The position numbers and the translations under genes were made by a program. Shown here one piece after another: positions 21,788-33,848 of a DNA stretch of 64,000 bases (positions are counted from its first letter, which is position 1; every line of letters begins with the position of its first letter). The notes below the pieces were generated by a model, which saw only the letters and a list, made by a program, of their open reading frames with translations, was not told the origin of the DNA and ran no database searches. This DNA comes from Parietaria judaica (lineage: Eukaryota > Streptophyta > Magnoliopsida > Rosales > Urticaceae), in contig OX940869.1 of NCBI GenBank assembly GCA_954871525.1, forward strand, positions 16,582,001 through 16,646,000. Direction: 5' to 3'.

Positions 21788-22425
21788 TACCTAAAATTAT
21801 GTGATATTTACAGCAAATTATTCCCATATATTTAATGTGCAAATTAGTTTTTTTTTTCCTTTCGTTTAAATCAATTTTAACCTATTAAATGATTTTAAAA
21901 AAATTAAAAAAAATCTAATGTATGCCACGTATTCTTCAAAGTAGAAGAAAAAGTGCCACATATTCATTTTTAACAAACACTACGTTTAATATTTCCAATT
22001 GCCATGGAATTCATACCATTTATGAACTCAGGATCAAGCAATTTAACATATGATATTGGAAGCTAAGAATCATAACGTAATGCCTGTTTATATTTTGAGT
22101 AATGTGCAATATTTTTTTTAAATTATTATCTTGAATAATAGAGAAAATTTAGGAACTAACCATATATCGCGATTGATTAATCGTGAAAATAAATTCCTGA
22201 AATCAAGCAATATTGATACCGAATTTCCCTAAAATTATGTGATATTTACAAAAAATTATTCCCATCCATTAATGTGCAAATTTGTTTGATTTTTTTTTCT
22301 TCATTTAAATCAATTTTCCTATTAAATGATTAGGAAAAAAAATAAAAAAATCTAAAGTATGCCACGTATTCTTCAAAATAGAAAAACAAAATAACAATCA
22401 CACATATGAATTTCTAACAAACACA
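21788..22425. repeat. Pair of direct repeats of about 200 bp
   Basis: Bases about 21788-21985 and 22228-22425 share long words: ctaaaattatgtgatattta, aaattattcccat, cattaaatgatt-like blocks and tatgccacgtattcttcaaa. The copies differ by small indels. About 240 bp of unrelated AT-rich DNA separates them. This could be internal duplication in the Helitron or two copies of a small element; no terminal repeats decide it. Confidence 0.7.
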
Positions 22426-22444
22426 TTCGATTAGTCCCCAAAAT

Positions 22445-22575
22445 GTATAAAAAAACCCATCCGGGTTTTATTTTATTTTTTTTATTTTAAAAAACCCGGA
22501 TATGGATATATCCGGGACCGGAAAAAAAAAATCCTGGATATATCCGGATCCGGGTTTTTTTTTTTTTTTTTTTTT
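22445..22575. repeat. Palindromic CCGGAT/ATCCGG block, probably hAT subterminal repeats
   Basis: Several inverted words: aacccggatatggatatatc facing ggatatatccggatccgggt, with aacccatccgggtttt just before. Poly-A and poly-T runs separate them. The block sits about 300 bases beyond the end of the hAT transposase relic, where the terminus of that element would be expected. The exact terminal repeat and target duplication were not found. Confidence 0.5.
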
Positions 22576-22879
22576 TGAATTTGTGTTATTTATTGTTTAG
22601 TCCATAATTTCGTTTAGTTGTTCAAATCTAACATTTTCGTACTTAAGTTCGGTTTTGAAAAAAATAAATGTTTTAATTCTTAAATTATTTTGAGTGTTGT
22701 AAATATTTAAAAAATAATTATGAAATAAATAAAACATACAACAACAAAAGAAAGTAAATATGCGTTTTTTATTCAACAAACTCGAAGGTCGGATACGGGA
22801 AAGTACAACTACAACCAAATTTCGAAAGGCAAACGAAGTTACAAATTCAAAGTACAATAAGAAAACGAACAATTGAAAA

Positions 22880-24635
22880 TGAATTACATTTGAATCTGTG
22901 AAAAGTAATTCGCCATTTCTCGGTCGAACATATCATTTTCTTGTTGTCGCTTGTTGGCCATAATCCAATCTCTCGAAAGCATAAGGACCTCGACCATCAA
23001 TTACCTCGTAGACTTACGGCGAGGCTCTAACATCTTTCCGGCCATTGAGAATACCGCCTCCGATGACACCGTTGAGACCGTGATTGTGAGAATGTCACGA
23101 GCCAACAAGGATAAAATCAGATACTCTGATCGATTTGCGTGCCACCATTAAAGAATGTCGAGGCCTTCGTTAGGGCACGGTGTCGGAGGAAGGTTGCAGA
23201 ATCGGGCGTACTCGTCAACGGTGTTGCACCGTCGACGTCGACCAAGAACTCGAGATCCCGAAGAGCCACTTCCTTGTGAATCCGGTGAAGAAGTCGATGT
23301 ATTGCCGCGCCCAATAGCTAGGTTGTAGAATAAACGGTGATTGTACACGTATGGTGAACCACCGGCCCCGCGTCCGCCTTATATTGAACAAAAAATATTA
23401 ACGTTTATTAGAGTAATGTTAGGAAATAAAAATAATTAATCTTAAGAAATAAAGTTAAAAAAATTACCTGAGTTTGTTGTTGTTGTTGATTCGTTTCCTC
23501 CATCTGATCTTCCAAGTCGTTATATTTTTTCTCGTACTCATGGTAAAGGGCCTTCAACTTCTGATCCGCATCGAAGTAATTGTGCGTCATATAGGGCTCC
23601 CCCGTGATTTCTTGCATGGCAGTTAAGACGTCCTGCATTTTGGAAAGCTTAAGTGTCGGATCCACGATTACAGCTGCGCAATATAGAAATGGGAGCTTTT
23701 CAGGACTCCAATAATACTGGAACTTTGTAATCATCGGGGTTAGTACATCGGTAAATAAAGTATTACATTTTGCGGTTTCAAAATGACAAAGTATATCGAA
23801 AATAGCGGGCAAAGATCTCTAAGACGTGGGTGAGTAAACATGAGATAAATCAATAGTAATTTGATTAAAAAGGTGTAGAAAAGCCTGGAATTGGATGGCG
23901 GTTAGCCAATCGTCCGGGGGGATGTCTCCGCGGTCGTCGTGCTCGGGGCTATTGATCCAGTTCGTAAGAAGCTCCTTGTATGGTATGACGGCATCCAACA
24001 TCATGTAAGTCGAGTTCCAGCGGATCGGCATATCCGGTTGAAACGTTCTGACCTGGTAACCGTGAACCCTGCAATAATCTTCCCATGAAACTGTGTGCAT
24101 AGTAGATGATCGTATATACAAAATAATGTTCCTAATTTTGGTGATACTATCAGAAATAACGCGAAGACCGGATTGAACTATCAAGTTTATAATATGACAT
24201 GCACACCTTTGCTGAAAACAATCGTCCCTAAAATTGGTCAAACTTTCCTTCATTACTTCTACGGCATTGGCGTGGGCACTAGCGTTGTCTAACGTAATGG
24301 AAACGACTCTATCCTTAAGGTTCCAATCCGATAAAACTTCTAGTATAGCCTCGGCTGGGTTTACTGCTGTGTGCCTAACCCTAAACGGCTTAAAACCTAT
24401 GATACGCTTTTCCATATTCCAATTATCGTTATAAAATGAGCTACGACCGTAATGTAATCATCATTAGCATGGCCTTTCCAACCATCCGACGTTAAAGACA
24501 CTTTGTAAGAAGATTCTTGGAACATTTCTTGTAAAGCGGCCCTTTGCTAGTTATAAATTTTGAGAATTGACTCATGGTTTATATAATACGAGACTTCCCA
24601 ATAGTATATCGGCGCCACCTTCATAATCATTTCGT
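22880..24635 (-). pseudogene. hAT transposase relic (RICESLEEPER-like)
   Basis: Minus-strand reading. The N-terminal BED zinc finger is missing. The first part reads SSYKVSLTSDGWKGHANDDY, then after a frameshift near 24435 MEKRIIGFKPFRV. The transposase core follows: DRVVSITLDNASAHANAVE (a catalytic-region Asp), CFQQRCACHIINLIVQSGL, and MPIRWNSTYMMLD. Next come a DUF4413-like segment (WSPEKLPFLYCAAVIVDPTL) and, at 23350-22885, the C-terminal dimerisation domain (LARDILTITVSTVSSEAVFS). Stops and frameshifts interrupt it. Its upstream side is joined directly to the truncated gypsy LTR at 24636, so the start was lost at that junction. RICESLEEPER-like proteins include domesticated host factors, but the decay here argues for a plain transposon relic. 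Confidence 0.85.
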
Positions 24636-26350
24636 TTCTAACACAAGTCATAAAAACAAACCTTAAACATCAATAGAAAACCTAAGGACATAAAAAAAAC
24701 CTAGTCTTGTCCTTTTTATTATTACGGAAAAACAACATCTTTATTCAGTGGTGACCCATCTCCTACCCATCCTCACGCCTCCCACCATCGCCGCCCAATC
24801 CACCATGAAGTCATATCATAGGTTTCTTACCTACAGTACAAACGAAAAACATTATGTGTGAGCTAAAAGCTCAGTGAGATACAACTATTTTCTCACAAAA
24901 ATAACTTAAAGAAAACATAACATGAAAATGTCCAATTATGCTTCATTTTACGTTTTAGGATCTATTACTAATCTTGTCCTAGGTGATCACCATTGTGTAC
25001 GTACCACTTCATTCGCGCGAGACTCAATAGATCGACGGGGGTGCACATGTCCCGAAGCCTAAGGTCAATATATTGGACGGTTCATGATACCGTCAGATTA
25101 ATCCCTTCTTCGTTCCTTTCAACTCGGGAAGAAATCTAATCATCGTCCCATTCTCTCTTTTTTTTGGGATCTTTTTAAAACATCATAAGCCTCACACGAT
25201 TCGTTCGATAGAAGGGGCACGACACTTTATTCCTATGTTATACTTGTTTATATTGTTAAGATGCATAAATGACAAGAAGATTCATCCATAACCAAAATAA
25301 TCATTTTCACAAATTTCACATCGTATATCACCATTCATCGTGAATGTCATTCTTCATATCTCGACAATCACATTGATCGTCACACAATAATAAATCTTTC
25401 GCGATGTTTAAACGTCATTAAATCCTCAAAACATATCTAATGCAGTCATTCATGAAGCAATATAACAAGCAAATTTTTTTTCACACATCTAATATATTGA
25501 ATAAATCACACAACAAACATGTTCATGTATTTTTATTTTCAAACAAATTCGTACTGCAGTGAGGTTGAACTCACCTGAATCGCTACGAAAATCCTTCTCG
25601 CGACTCCGACGAAGATACCTCTACGAGCGATATTCCTAGATAATAATTACCCAACTAAAAATTAGGTTTGATCACTAGCAAAAACATTCCTAGAACTTGA
25701 CATAAAAACTAAAAGAGATTTGAGTTTTCCAAAAGAGTTTTGAGGTATTTTCTTGATATAATAAAATAGGTAAGGAACTGGAAAAAGCGTTCTTAACAAA
25801 CTGCCATTATTTTACGAAAACGAAGAACTTTTGTGTTTTGGAAAGTTTCAAAAGAGAACTATAACTATGAGATATATCGATTTTTCTATTCGGCCAGATT
25901 CTTATAACACGATTTCGGGCTAGATCCCGAACGAATTTCAAATTTCTTAAAACACAAAACATTCTTGAAATTGGATTCTTTATAAAACCTATCTCTACAT
26001 AAAATCTTTAATTCGGACTCTATGAATTTAAAAAATAAAAACAAAAATCTGATTTGCAGAATTTTATCGTTTTCCCAGAAATTTTAAAAATTAAAAATAC
26101 GATTTCGAGCGATTTAGAGCTCCAAAAATACTGAAATTAAATCTGGAACTTCTATGAACCTAATCGAATTGTGAAAAATATGAAACCCTAAGTCTAATAT
26201 AAAACCCTAAATATCTAATTTTCGCAGCTCCCTTTTTACCCAATTTTTTTTCCAATATATCAAAACTAATATATTATTTGCAAGAAAAATCCTAAATAAA
26301 AATATTCATAAACAGATAATAACTAACCTATTTAATTGTGGGATATCACA
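24636..26350 (-). repeat. Gypsy-1 3' LTR, outer end missing
   Basis: Its inner end (minus-strand start) reads tgtgatatccc, next to the polypurine-like tract ccaaaaggatgagtgat. It matches the 5' LTR at 31397-31857, except that the 5' copy lacks about 350 bp (between 24727 and 25072 here). The outer 93 bp, up to the expected cgggtcgttaca end, are gone and hAT sequence follows directly. Blocks near 24850-24890 (gtgagctaaaagctcagtga) match the giant solo LTR at 725-5019. Confidence 0.85.
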
Positions 26351-26384
26351 ATCACTCATCCTTTTGGGATTTTCGTCCCGAAAA

Positions 26385-29300
26385 TTAGAATAAGTGTGGA
26401 AAACTAATTCTCATGTCATCTTCTCGTTCCCATGTTGCTTCTTCTTGCTTCTGGTTTCTCCACATGACTTTGACTAATGGGATCACTTTATTGCGTAACA
26501 CTCGTTCTTCTCTGTCGATGATCTTGATAGGGACTTCTTCATAAGTAAGATCTTCGTGTATCTCGAGCGGTTCATGTTCTAATATGTGTGACGGGTCAGC
26601 GATATACTTTTTAAGCATCGACACATGAAACACATTGTGCACCTTTGCTAAATCCGGACTAAGAGCTAGTTGGTAAGCAACTTTTCCAATCCTTTCTAAG
26701 ATTTCGTATGGCCCAATGTATCTAGGGCTCAACTTTCCCTTCTTACCAAACCACATCACGTCCTTGAGAGGGGAAATCTTTAAAAACACCGCATCACCCA
26801 CTTGAAACTCAAAAGGTTTCCTCTGCTTGTTAGCGTAACTCTTTTGTCGGCTTTGGGCTGTCTCCATTCTTTGTCGAATCACTTTGATTGCTTCTGTCGC
26901 TTCCCTTATGAGATCAGTCTTCTCTAGTCGGTTTTCTCCACTCTCAACCCAATGGATTGGTTATCTGCACTTTCTACCATATAAAGCTTCGTATGGTGCC
27001 ATCCCGATAGAAGCTTGGAAACTGTTGTTGAAGGAAAATTCTATCAAAGGCAGTTTCTTATTCCACCCGCCACGAAAATCCAAAATGCAAGCTCTCAACA
27101 TGTCTTCTAATGTCTGGATGGTTCTTTCTGATTGTTCGTTAGTCTGGGGATGAAATGATGTACTAAACTTGAGTTGAGTGCCCAGTTCTTTCTGTACAGG
27201 CTTCCAAAATTGTGAAGTAAATCGTGCATCTCTGTCTGAAATAATTGAGAGGGGTACTCCATGTAGTCGGACAATGTGGGCAACATAAATCTCTGTTAGT
27301 CTCTCTACCGAAAAGGAAATTTTAATTGGTAAAAAGTGGGTAGATTTTGTTAGTCGGTCTACCACTACCCATATTGCATCATACCCTTCTTTAGTCTTAG
27401 GTAATCCTAATACAAAATCCATGGCAATCTGATCCCATTTCCATTCCGGGATTTCAATCGGTTGCAATTCACCAGCTGGAAACCGATGCTCGGCTTTAAC
27501 CCTTTGACAAGTTAAACACTTACTCACAAAGTAAACCACGTCTTTCTTCATACCCGACAACCAAAAGTGTTATTTCCACCCTTGGTACATCTTTGTAACT
27601 CCTGGGTGGACAGAATACGGCATCTTGTGTGCTTCCAAAAGTATCTAACTTTGGATGGCACACATAATATGTCCTCGTAGAAGAGTACTCCCTTATCGGA
27701 AAGGGTAAAACGCGTCTCCATCCCTTCTCGAACTCTGTGTAAAAGTTCTTTTAGCTCTGTGTCGTTGTTCTGAGCATTGCCTATATCTTCAAATATGGTC
27801 GGTTGCATCGTCAAACTAGCCAAACTTCCCGTAATGAGCTCGATCTCGTGGTTCCTTTACTAGTCTTGGAGTTGTTGAGGAAGTTCTTGAATGGGCATCG
27901 GGCTCGCATTCTCTTTCCTATTCAGTGGATATGCCACCTTGTTTTCCTTCCCAGGGTGATAGTGTATCTCACATTCGTAGTCCTTGACTAGCTCAAGCCA
28001 TCTCCTTTGTCTCATATTTAGCTCCTTCTGGGTGAAGTTGTACTTCAGGCTTTGATGATCGGTGTAAATTTCACATTTAACTCCATATAAGAAATGTCTC
28101 CATATCTTCAACGCAAAAACCACAGCCGCTAACTCCAAATCATGAGTGGGGTAGTTTTTCTCGTGCACTTTCAATTGCCGAGAAGCGTAGGCAACAACTT
28201 TTCCATTTTGCATGAGTACAGCTCCTAACCCCGTTTTAGAAGGGTCGCTAAAGATCACTAATGGTTCATTACTTGAAGGAATAGTGAGCACTGGGGCTGT
28301 CGCCAGTCTTCTCTTCAGCTCTTGAAAACTCTCTTCGCACTTCTGGCACCATTCGTACTTCTTTCCCTTACGAGTAAGAGCTGAAAGTGGAGCTGCAATC
28401 TTGGAGAATCCTTCCACAAATCTTCGATAATAGCCCACTAGACCAAGAAAACTTCTAACCTCCGTGACACTCCTTGGTGTTTTCCAATCATTCACCGCTT
28501 TGACCTTTACCGGGTACACTGAAACCCCTTCCGCTGAAACCACATGTCCAAAAAAATGAATTTTATCTAGCCAAAATTCACATTTAGAGAACTTAGCATA
28601 TAGTTGATGCTTCTTCAACGTCTGAAGGATGATGGTCAAATGCTCTTCATGTTCTTCACGATTCTTTGAGTATATAAGAATGTTGTCAATGAAAATAATA
28701 ACGAATTTATAAAAGAATTCCTGAAATACCCGATTCATAAGATCCATGAAGGCTACTGGTGCATTTGTTAGTCCAAAAGGCATGACAGTGAATTCATAAT
28801 GACCGTATCGAGTCCGAAAAGCCGTTTTGGCCAAGTCTTCCTCTGACACCTTTAACTGATGATATCCCGACCGAAGGTCGATCTTAGAAAATACTGTGGC
28901 ACCCTTAAGTTGATCAAATAAATTGTCAATCCTTGGAAGTGGATATCAGTTTTTAATCGTCACTTTGTTCAGTTCACGATAATCGATACACATCGGAAAG
29001 GATCCGTCCTTCTTCTTCACAAATAACACTGGTGCGCCCCATGGGGAATGGCTAGGACGTATGAAACCCTTTTTCTAAAAGTTACTTTAATTGCTCTTGG
29101 CGCTCCTTCAACTCAGCTGGCGCCATTCGATATGGTGCCTTTGAAATAGGTTCTGTCCCTGGCAAGACCTCTATTCCAAAAGATATTTCTTGCTGAGGTG
29201 GTATCCTAGGGAGTTATTTTGGAAAAACTTCTTCGAAATCCCGTACAATAGGAACATCGGCCAATTGTATCTTGTCTTCCCTTGACATATCGATCGCCGT

Positions 29301-29836
29301 AGCTAGAAAACCGTTACATCCCGCTGCTAACATATTTTGGGCTCGCATTGCCGAAATCATCATCTTAGGACTTTTTAATGACCTCCCTACGAATGTAAAC
29401 TTCTTTACATTGGGTGCAAGGGTATTACCGTCTATTGTACTCTCCAAGAAAATCCATGCCCAATATGACATCGAAATCCTTCATTTCAATTGCAATCAAG
29501 TTGACTGCAAGGGTATTACCGTCTATTGTAATTGGAACATTCCTCAAACAAGTATTCAATAATATGACATCCCCAGAGGGTAGACTAGTACTAGAAGCTA
29601 AAACCATCCTTTCAATATTTTTTATCTATGACCTTAGCTACCGCATTAGACACAAACGAATGAGAAGCTCCATAATCAAACAATGCATACACTTTGTGTT
29701 GGGCTAAGGAAAGCTGACCTGCCACAACATCAGATGTCGCATTGATTGCATCGACATTTGTATAAGCGAATAGCCTAACTTGAGGCTGCGCAGGCATGGC
29801 TTGGCTGCTTGACGGTGCTCCCTCTGTAGTCGGCAT
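26385..29836 (-). pseudogene. Gypsy-1 pol: protease, reverse transcriptase, RNase H, integrase, chromodomain-like tail
   Basis: Minus strand. The aspartic protease near 29690-29640 reads YALFDYGASHSFVS, so the usual DSG is DYG. Reverse transcriptase (about 29200-28450) shows [20 protein letters not shown], and its catalytic box reads FIDN instead of FIDD. RNase H follows with [20 protein letters not shown] and YTDHQSLKY. The integrase has the H2C2 zinc region (from 27823), then [26 protein letters not shown] and [20 protein letters not shown], with the catalytic Asp, Asp, Glu present. The tail DREERVLRNKVIPLVKVMWR with EEATWERE is chromodomain-like. Frameshifts split it, near 29200, 27850 and 27550. 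Two catalytic substitutions plus stops make it inactive. Confidence 0.87.
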
Positions 29837-31055
29837 GGCGTTAAGATGTGGGGTCGAAACTTTTGGCTTGTTTGCATTAATTGCTCCCGGCCTCGTAGTA
29901 GGACAATCTTAGGCATAGTGTCCACTCTGACCACAAGTAAAACAAGCGTTCGGCTTATACCAACATTTTCCTGGGTGATTCTTTCCACATCGTTTAATGG
30001 GGCTCGCGGGGTAGTGTGCTCGATTCTTGGTTGAACCCTCCGGTTTTCAGACTGTTGGTTACCATAAGAATTTCCTCTTTTTCGATCACCACTATTTCGG
30101 TGGTTTTCATTCGCCAGGGGAGGACGGTTGGAAAAGCTTCCACTTCGAGGCTTCTTGTTGAAATTTCCAGAAGGTCTATTGGCGTGCTCTTCTCTACGGG
30201 CTCTCTGAAATTGTGCCCGCCCTTCTCGTACCTGCGTGAGTCGATATTCTGCTCTCAAAGCTCGTTCAACACATTCTGAGATTGTCTTTGGCGATTGGGC
30301 TCCACTTTCGATGGCCATTGCCAACTCTGGTCAAAACATCTCCATCATTCTTCTTACTCTTTCCTCCTCTGTTGGCACAAGTCGAGGGCATAGACGTGCC
30401 AAACGGTTAAATTTTTGAACAACGTCAGTAACCGTCATCGACCCTTGTTTTAACTCATTGAACTCTTTCTGTTGGCCGTTCATCACTCTCATATTAAAGT
30501 ACTTGTTGTTGAATTCTTCAATGAAATCTGCCCATCTTATTTGAGCTATACTTCTTCTAAGAATCACAGTCTCCCACCAGTATCTCGCATCCTTCTTCAG
30601 CACGAAAGACGCACAAAAAACCCTCTCTTGATCGGTGGCATCCATGAATTCCAAAATTGTCTACATGCTTGAAAGCCATTCATCTGCAACTAGTGGGTCT
30701 GAAGATCCTTCAAATTCCGGTGCATGCATACGCCGAAATCGTTCATAGAGACCTTGTCATATAGGAACTTCGGGGGAAACCTCTCTGACATTGGCGGGAC
30801 TATGTGATGTTGCAGTGCTTGCAGATCTGCTATGGGATGACGCCCTTTGCTCAGCCTCTCTTTGGTTCAGTAATTCCGCTCGTAGCTCTCGCACCTCAAC
30901 ATTTTGCGCCCGAATTGTATTTCGCATCTAAGCGAGAATCGCTGCGAGGTCGGGTTGATCTTGGTTTTGCTCAGCCGCTGGTGCTTTCGGACCATCGGTT
31001 CTTCCCCTTCTGCAACCGCGACCTCGGCCTCGACCTCTACCCCTTCCATCTTCCA
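29837..31055 (-). pseudogene. Gypsy-1 gag (Retrotrans_gag plus zinc knuckle)
   Basis: The best start is ATG at 31055 (MEDGRGRGRGRG), followed by a basic Gly/Arg-rich stretch and a stop after AAILA. The core gag domain reads DATDQERVFCASFVLKKDAR, YWWETVILRRSIA and FNNKYFNMRVMNGQQKEF, then FNRLARLCPRLVPTEEERV, typical of chromovirus gag. A basic linker (RREEHANRPSGNFNKKPRSG) leads to the knuckle CFTCGQSGHYA, a stop, then DCP, so the CCHC finger is broken by a stop. Gag would form the particle that packages the RNA. Several stops and frameshifts are present. Confidence 0.83.
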
Positions 31056-31289
31056 TTATAAATCTGAATGTCGTAACATTTTCAATTTTATGTATACATT
31101 CGAGAATCATAAAATTTGTAACTCGCTCGACACTTACAAACTTTATAATTTTAATAAATCAATATCACTAAATAGCAATATAAAAGAAACTACACGTTAT
31201 TTTTTTTCTATATACATACAATTCTAGCTTACTTGGATTTCGACGAGCGACCTTGTGGTTGGAGTGCGAGGTAGGATGGCAAGAACACC

Positions 31290-31303
31290 GCTCTGATACC
31301 AAC
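31290..31303 (-). promoter_or_regulatory. Gypsy-1 primer-binding site
   Basis: On the minus strand the LTR end (cgggtcgttaca) is followed after 2-3 bases by tggtatcagagc, complementary to the 3' end of plant initiator tRNA-Met. It fixes the orientation and the inner LTR boundary at 31304. Confidence 0.9.
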
Positions 31304-31857
31304 TGTAACGACCCGACTAATTCAAGCCGTCACTTTTACTATCATCTTTTATCTATCCTAATTTAGTCAATTTTTTGAATCTTTGAACTCATCAACTTCT
31401 AACACAAGTCATAAAAACAAACCTTAAACATCAATAGAAAACCTATGTACATAAAAAAACACATAGTCCTGTCCTTTTTATTATTACGGACGGTTCATGA
31501 TACCGTCAGATTAATCCCTTCTTCGTTCCTTTCAACTCGGGGAGAAATCTAATCATCGTCCCATTCTCTATTTTTTTGGGTTCTTTTTAAAACATCATAA
31601 GCCTCACACGATTTGTTCGATAGAGGGGGCACGACACTTAATTCCTATGTTATACTTGTTTATATTGTTAAGATGCATAAATGACAAGAAGATTCATCCA
31701 TAACCATAATAATCATTTTCACAAATATCACATCGTATATCACCATTCATCGTGAATGTCATTCTTCATATCTCGACAATCACATCGATCGTCACACAAT
31801 AATAAATCTTTCGCGACGTTTCAACGTCGTTGAATCCTCAAAACATATCTAATGCAG
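31304..31857 (-). repeat. Gypsy-1 5' LTR, truncated
   Basis: On the plus strand it begins tgtaacgacccg. It matches the 3' LTR but has an internal deletion of about 350 bp at a shared cgg word near 31489. It stops at about 31857 (aatgcag), so its outer two thirds are missing. Sequence beyond is unrelated AT-rich DNA. Confidence 0.82.
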
Positions 31858-32046
31858 TTTGTAGTTTTTTATTTTTATTTTTATTTTTTAAGCTTAATCA
31901 AACTTAACAGGATATATATTATATGAATACAATTATAGTTTTATTTATATAATATAATATAGATTAAGAGACTAGCCACATATAGCTATGTTATCATTAT
32001 GTTCGAAGATAAGGTTTCTTTCACTCGCTTGGCTCTGAGTTGACCA
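31858..32046. other. AT-rich DNA between gypsy-1 and copia-1
   Basis: No coding region is seen. Bases 32042-32046 (gacca) are the target duplication of the copia element that starts at 32047, repeated at 39889-39893. Confidence 0.8.
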
Positions 32047-32628
32047 TGTGAGTTTAAGCCTGACTTGGCTCAACCCCTAGCAGAGATTTCCCCATCAGGG
32101 ATTTCCCCACCAGAGCAAGCAGAGAAGAGCCCGAGCAAAGATCTTCCTAGCAGGAAGTTCCCCACAAGAGACATTCCTGCTCCTACCAGACATACCCCTA
32201 GCAGAGATGGGGGGAGCAGAAGTGGCTCCCTAGCAGACGATCCCCCAGCAGGAATGCCCCGGGTAGAAACACAACCTAGCAGCCCTGCTAGGGACACCCG
32301 ACCAGAAGTCATCGAAACCCATTCTAGAAGGTGCCAAACTTGAGAAGCAAGTTTGGAGATTTGATTTGATTTGGTTTCCTGATTCTGTTAGGATTTGAAT
32401 GTAAATGTATAAGATATGATTGAGTTTATTTTAGGAAGGATAGCTAGGGTTTTGTTTTTTCTGGTTTCCTATAAATACTAGTGTTAGTGTTTATTTTTTT
32501 AATTCCATTATTGCAATTTTGCTATTCGATTAATCAGAGAAACTTTCTTTCCCAAAGTTTTCTTGCTTTCTTTTCCATTGTTCTTCGTGCTCTTCTTTTG
32601 GTTGCAGATCCATTATTGGGAACCAACA
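32047..32628 (+). repeat. Copia-1 5' LTR
   Basis: 582 bp, starting tgtgagtttaagcc and ending gggaaccaaca. The first half is made of imperfect repeats of short words such as agcagagatt, tccccaccag and cctagcag, which give a continuous but meaningless open frame. A probable TATA box (tataaatac) lies near 32471. The primer-binding site tggaatcagagc follows at 32631-32642 and differs from the initiator tRNA-Met consensus at one base. Confidence 0.9.
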
Positions 32629-32730
32629 ATTGGAATCAGAGCGAAGGTGCCAAAGAAGATGCCGTCACCAAGCGAGTGCACCGGAGGAGAGCTAACGACG
32701 GCGACGTAGATCGGGTTAAAGGAAGGGAAC

Positions 32731-33633
32731 GTGATGCTCCATTACCCGATGCTCACGAAGTTCAATTACTTGGTTTGGGTGTTGAATATGCGAGTGAACT
32801 TGCAGGCGCAAGGAGTTTGGGAGGCTGTAGAAGACAGCAATATCGAAGGGCGCAAGGAGTGGATAGCACTCGCCGCCATCTACCATAGAGTTCTGGAAAA
32901 TGTCCTTCTCATGATCGCCGAGAAGGATTTCGCAAAGGAGGCGTGATCGACACTTCGAACCATGTACATGGGCGCAGATCGCGTCAAGGAAGCAAAGGTC
33001 CAGACCTTGAAGAGTGAGTTCGAGGTTATGAGGATGAGGGAGACAGAATCAATTGATGATTTTGCTATGCGGCTCACGTCCATTGTGACCGGCATACGCT
33101 CACTGGGAGACAAGGTGGAGGAGACCACCGTCGTCAAGAAATTTCTCCGAGAAGTGCCTCACAAGTACATGCAGATCGTGACATCAATTGAGCAGTTCAA
33201 CAACCTCAAGACCATGACGGTCGTTGAGGTTGTTGGCCGCCTCAAAGCCCATGAGGAGAGACTTCGGGGTTATGGTGACAGAGAAGAGGAGAAGCACCTC
33301 CTGCTCATGCATGAAGAGTGGATGGCCAGACAGAAGAAAAGCGTGGGAGCAGACTTTTCTTCTAGCTCCCCTGGTCGGTGTAGCTACAGCGGAGACAGCC
33401 GAGGATGTGGTAGAGGTCGTGGACGAGGGCGAGGTCGTGACACGCGAGGTCACGGCAGTGGTGCACCCTGTCAGGAAAGCACGACCAGGAGAGACAAGAG
33501 CACAATGAAGTGCTATAATTATCAGAAGCTTGGGCACTTTGCTTTAGAGTGCCGCAGCAAGAACCACAAAGAGGAAGCGAATCTACTGAGATTCAATGAA
33601 GACCAGCCGGATCTGAAGTTTGTTGAACATTAG
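32731..33633 (+). pseudogene. Copia-1 gag (UBN2 type) with zinc knuckle
   Basis: The frame begins with MLTKFNYLVW and continues VWEAVEDSNIEGRKEW, IYHRVLENVLLMIAEKD, a TGA stop at 32944 (probably from a Trp codon), then MYMGADRVKEAKVQTLKSEF and VTSIEQFNNLKTMTVVEVVG. This is the UBN2 gag pattern of plant copia elements. A Gly/Arg-rich linker leads to the knuckle CYNYQKLGHFALEC, where the second Cys is Tyr. One stop and one lost zinc ligand argue that it is dead. The start could lie upstream in the same frame. Confidence 0.85.
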
Positions 33634-33848
33634 GTGAACCTGGACGGACAAGAAGACAAGGGGACGATCCTCGTAGACAAGAGAGAGCAGACCTGCCAGG
33701 AGAGCAGGGAGCAGACTTACCAGGAGAGCAGGGAGCATACCTGCCCGGAGAGCAGAGAGCAGACCTGCTCGGAATCCGAGCAGAGACCAGAGATTAGAGA
33801 TCAGTGACCAGAGAGTTCCGAGCAGAGACCAGAGAGCAGACCAGCTCG
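33634..33848. repeat. Purine-rich tandem repeat between copia-1 gag and protease
   Basis: Degenerate tandem units built from gagcagggagcagac, ctgccaggagagc and gagcagagaccagag, about 200 bp in all. The same agcaga words dominate the LTRs. It interrupts the reading between gag and protease. Confidence 0.75.

Larger units (their letters stand above)
24636..31857 (-). mobile_element. Gypsy-1: Tekay/Del-type Ty3/gypsy element, truncated at both ends
   Basis: Minus-strand element with the order 5' LTR (31857-31304, truncated), primer-binding site, gag, protease, reverse transcriptase, RNase H, integrase with chromodomain-like tail, polypurine tract and 3' LTR (26350-24636, truncated). Both outer ends are missing, so no target duplication can be checked. 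Domain order and LTR sequence fit the Tekay/Del chromovirus lineage. Stops and altered catalytic residues show it is dead. Confidence 0.88.

Noticed and set aside
32065..32343. 92-residue Pro/Ser-rich frame at the start of copia-1
   Set aside because: It lies inside the 5' LTR and reflects short repeated words; the matching 3' LTR region is open mainly on the other strand.
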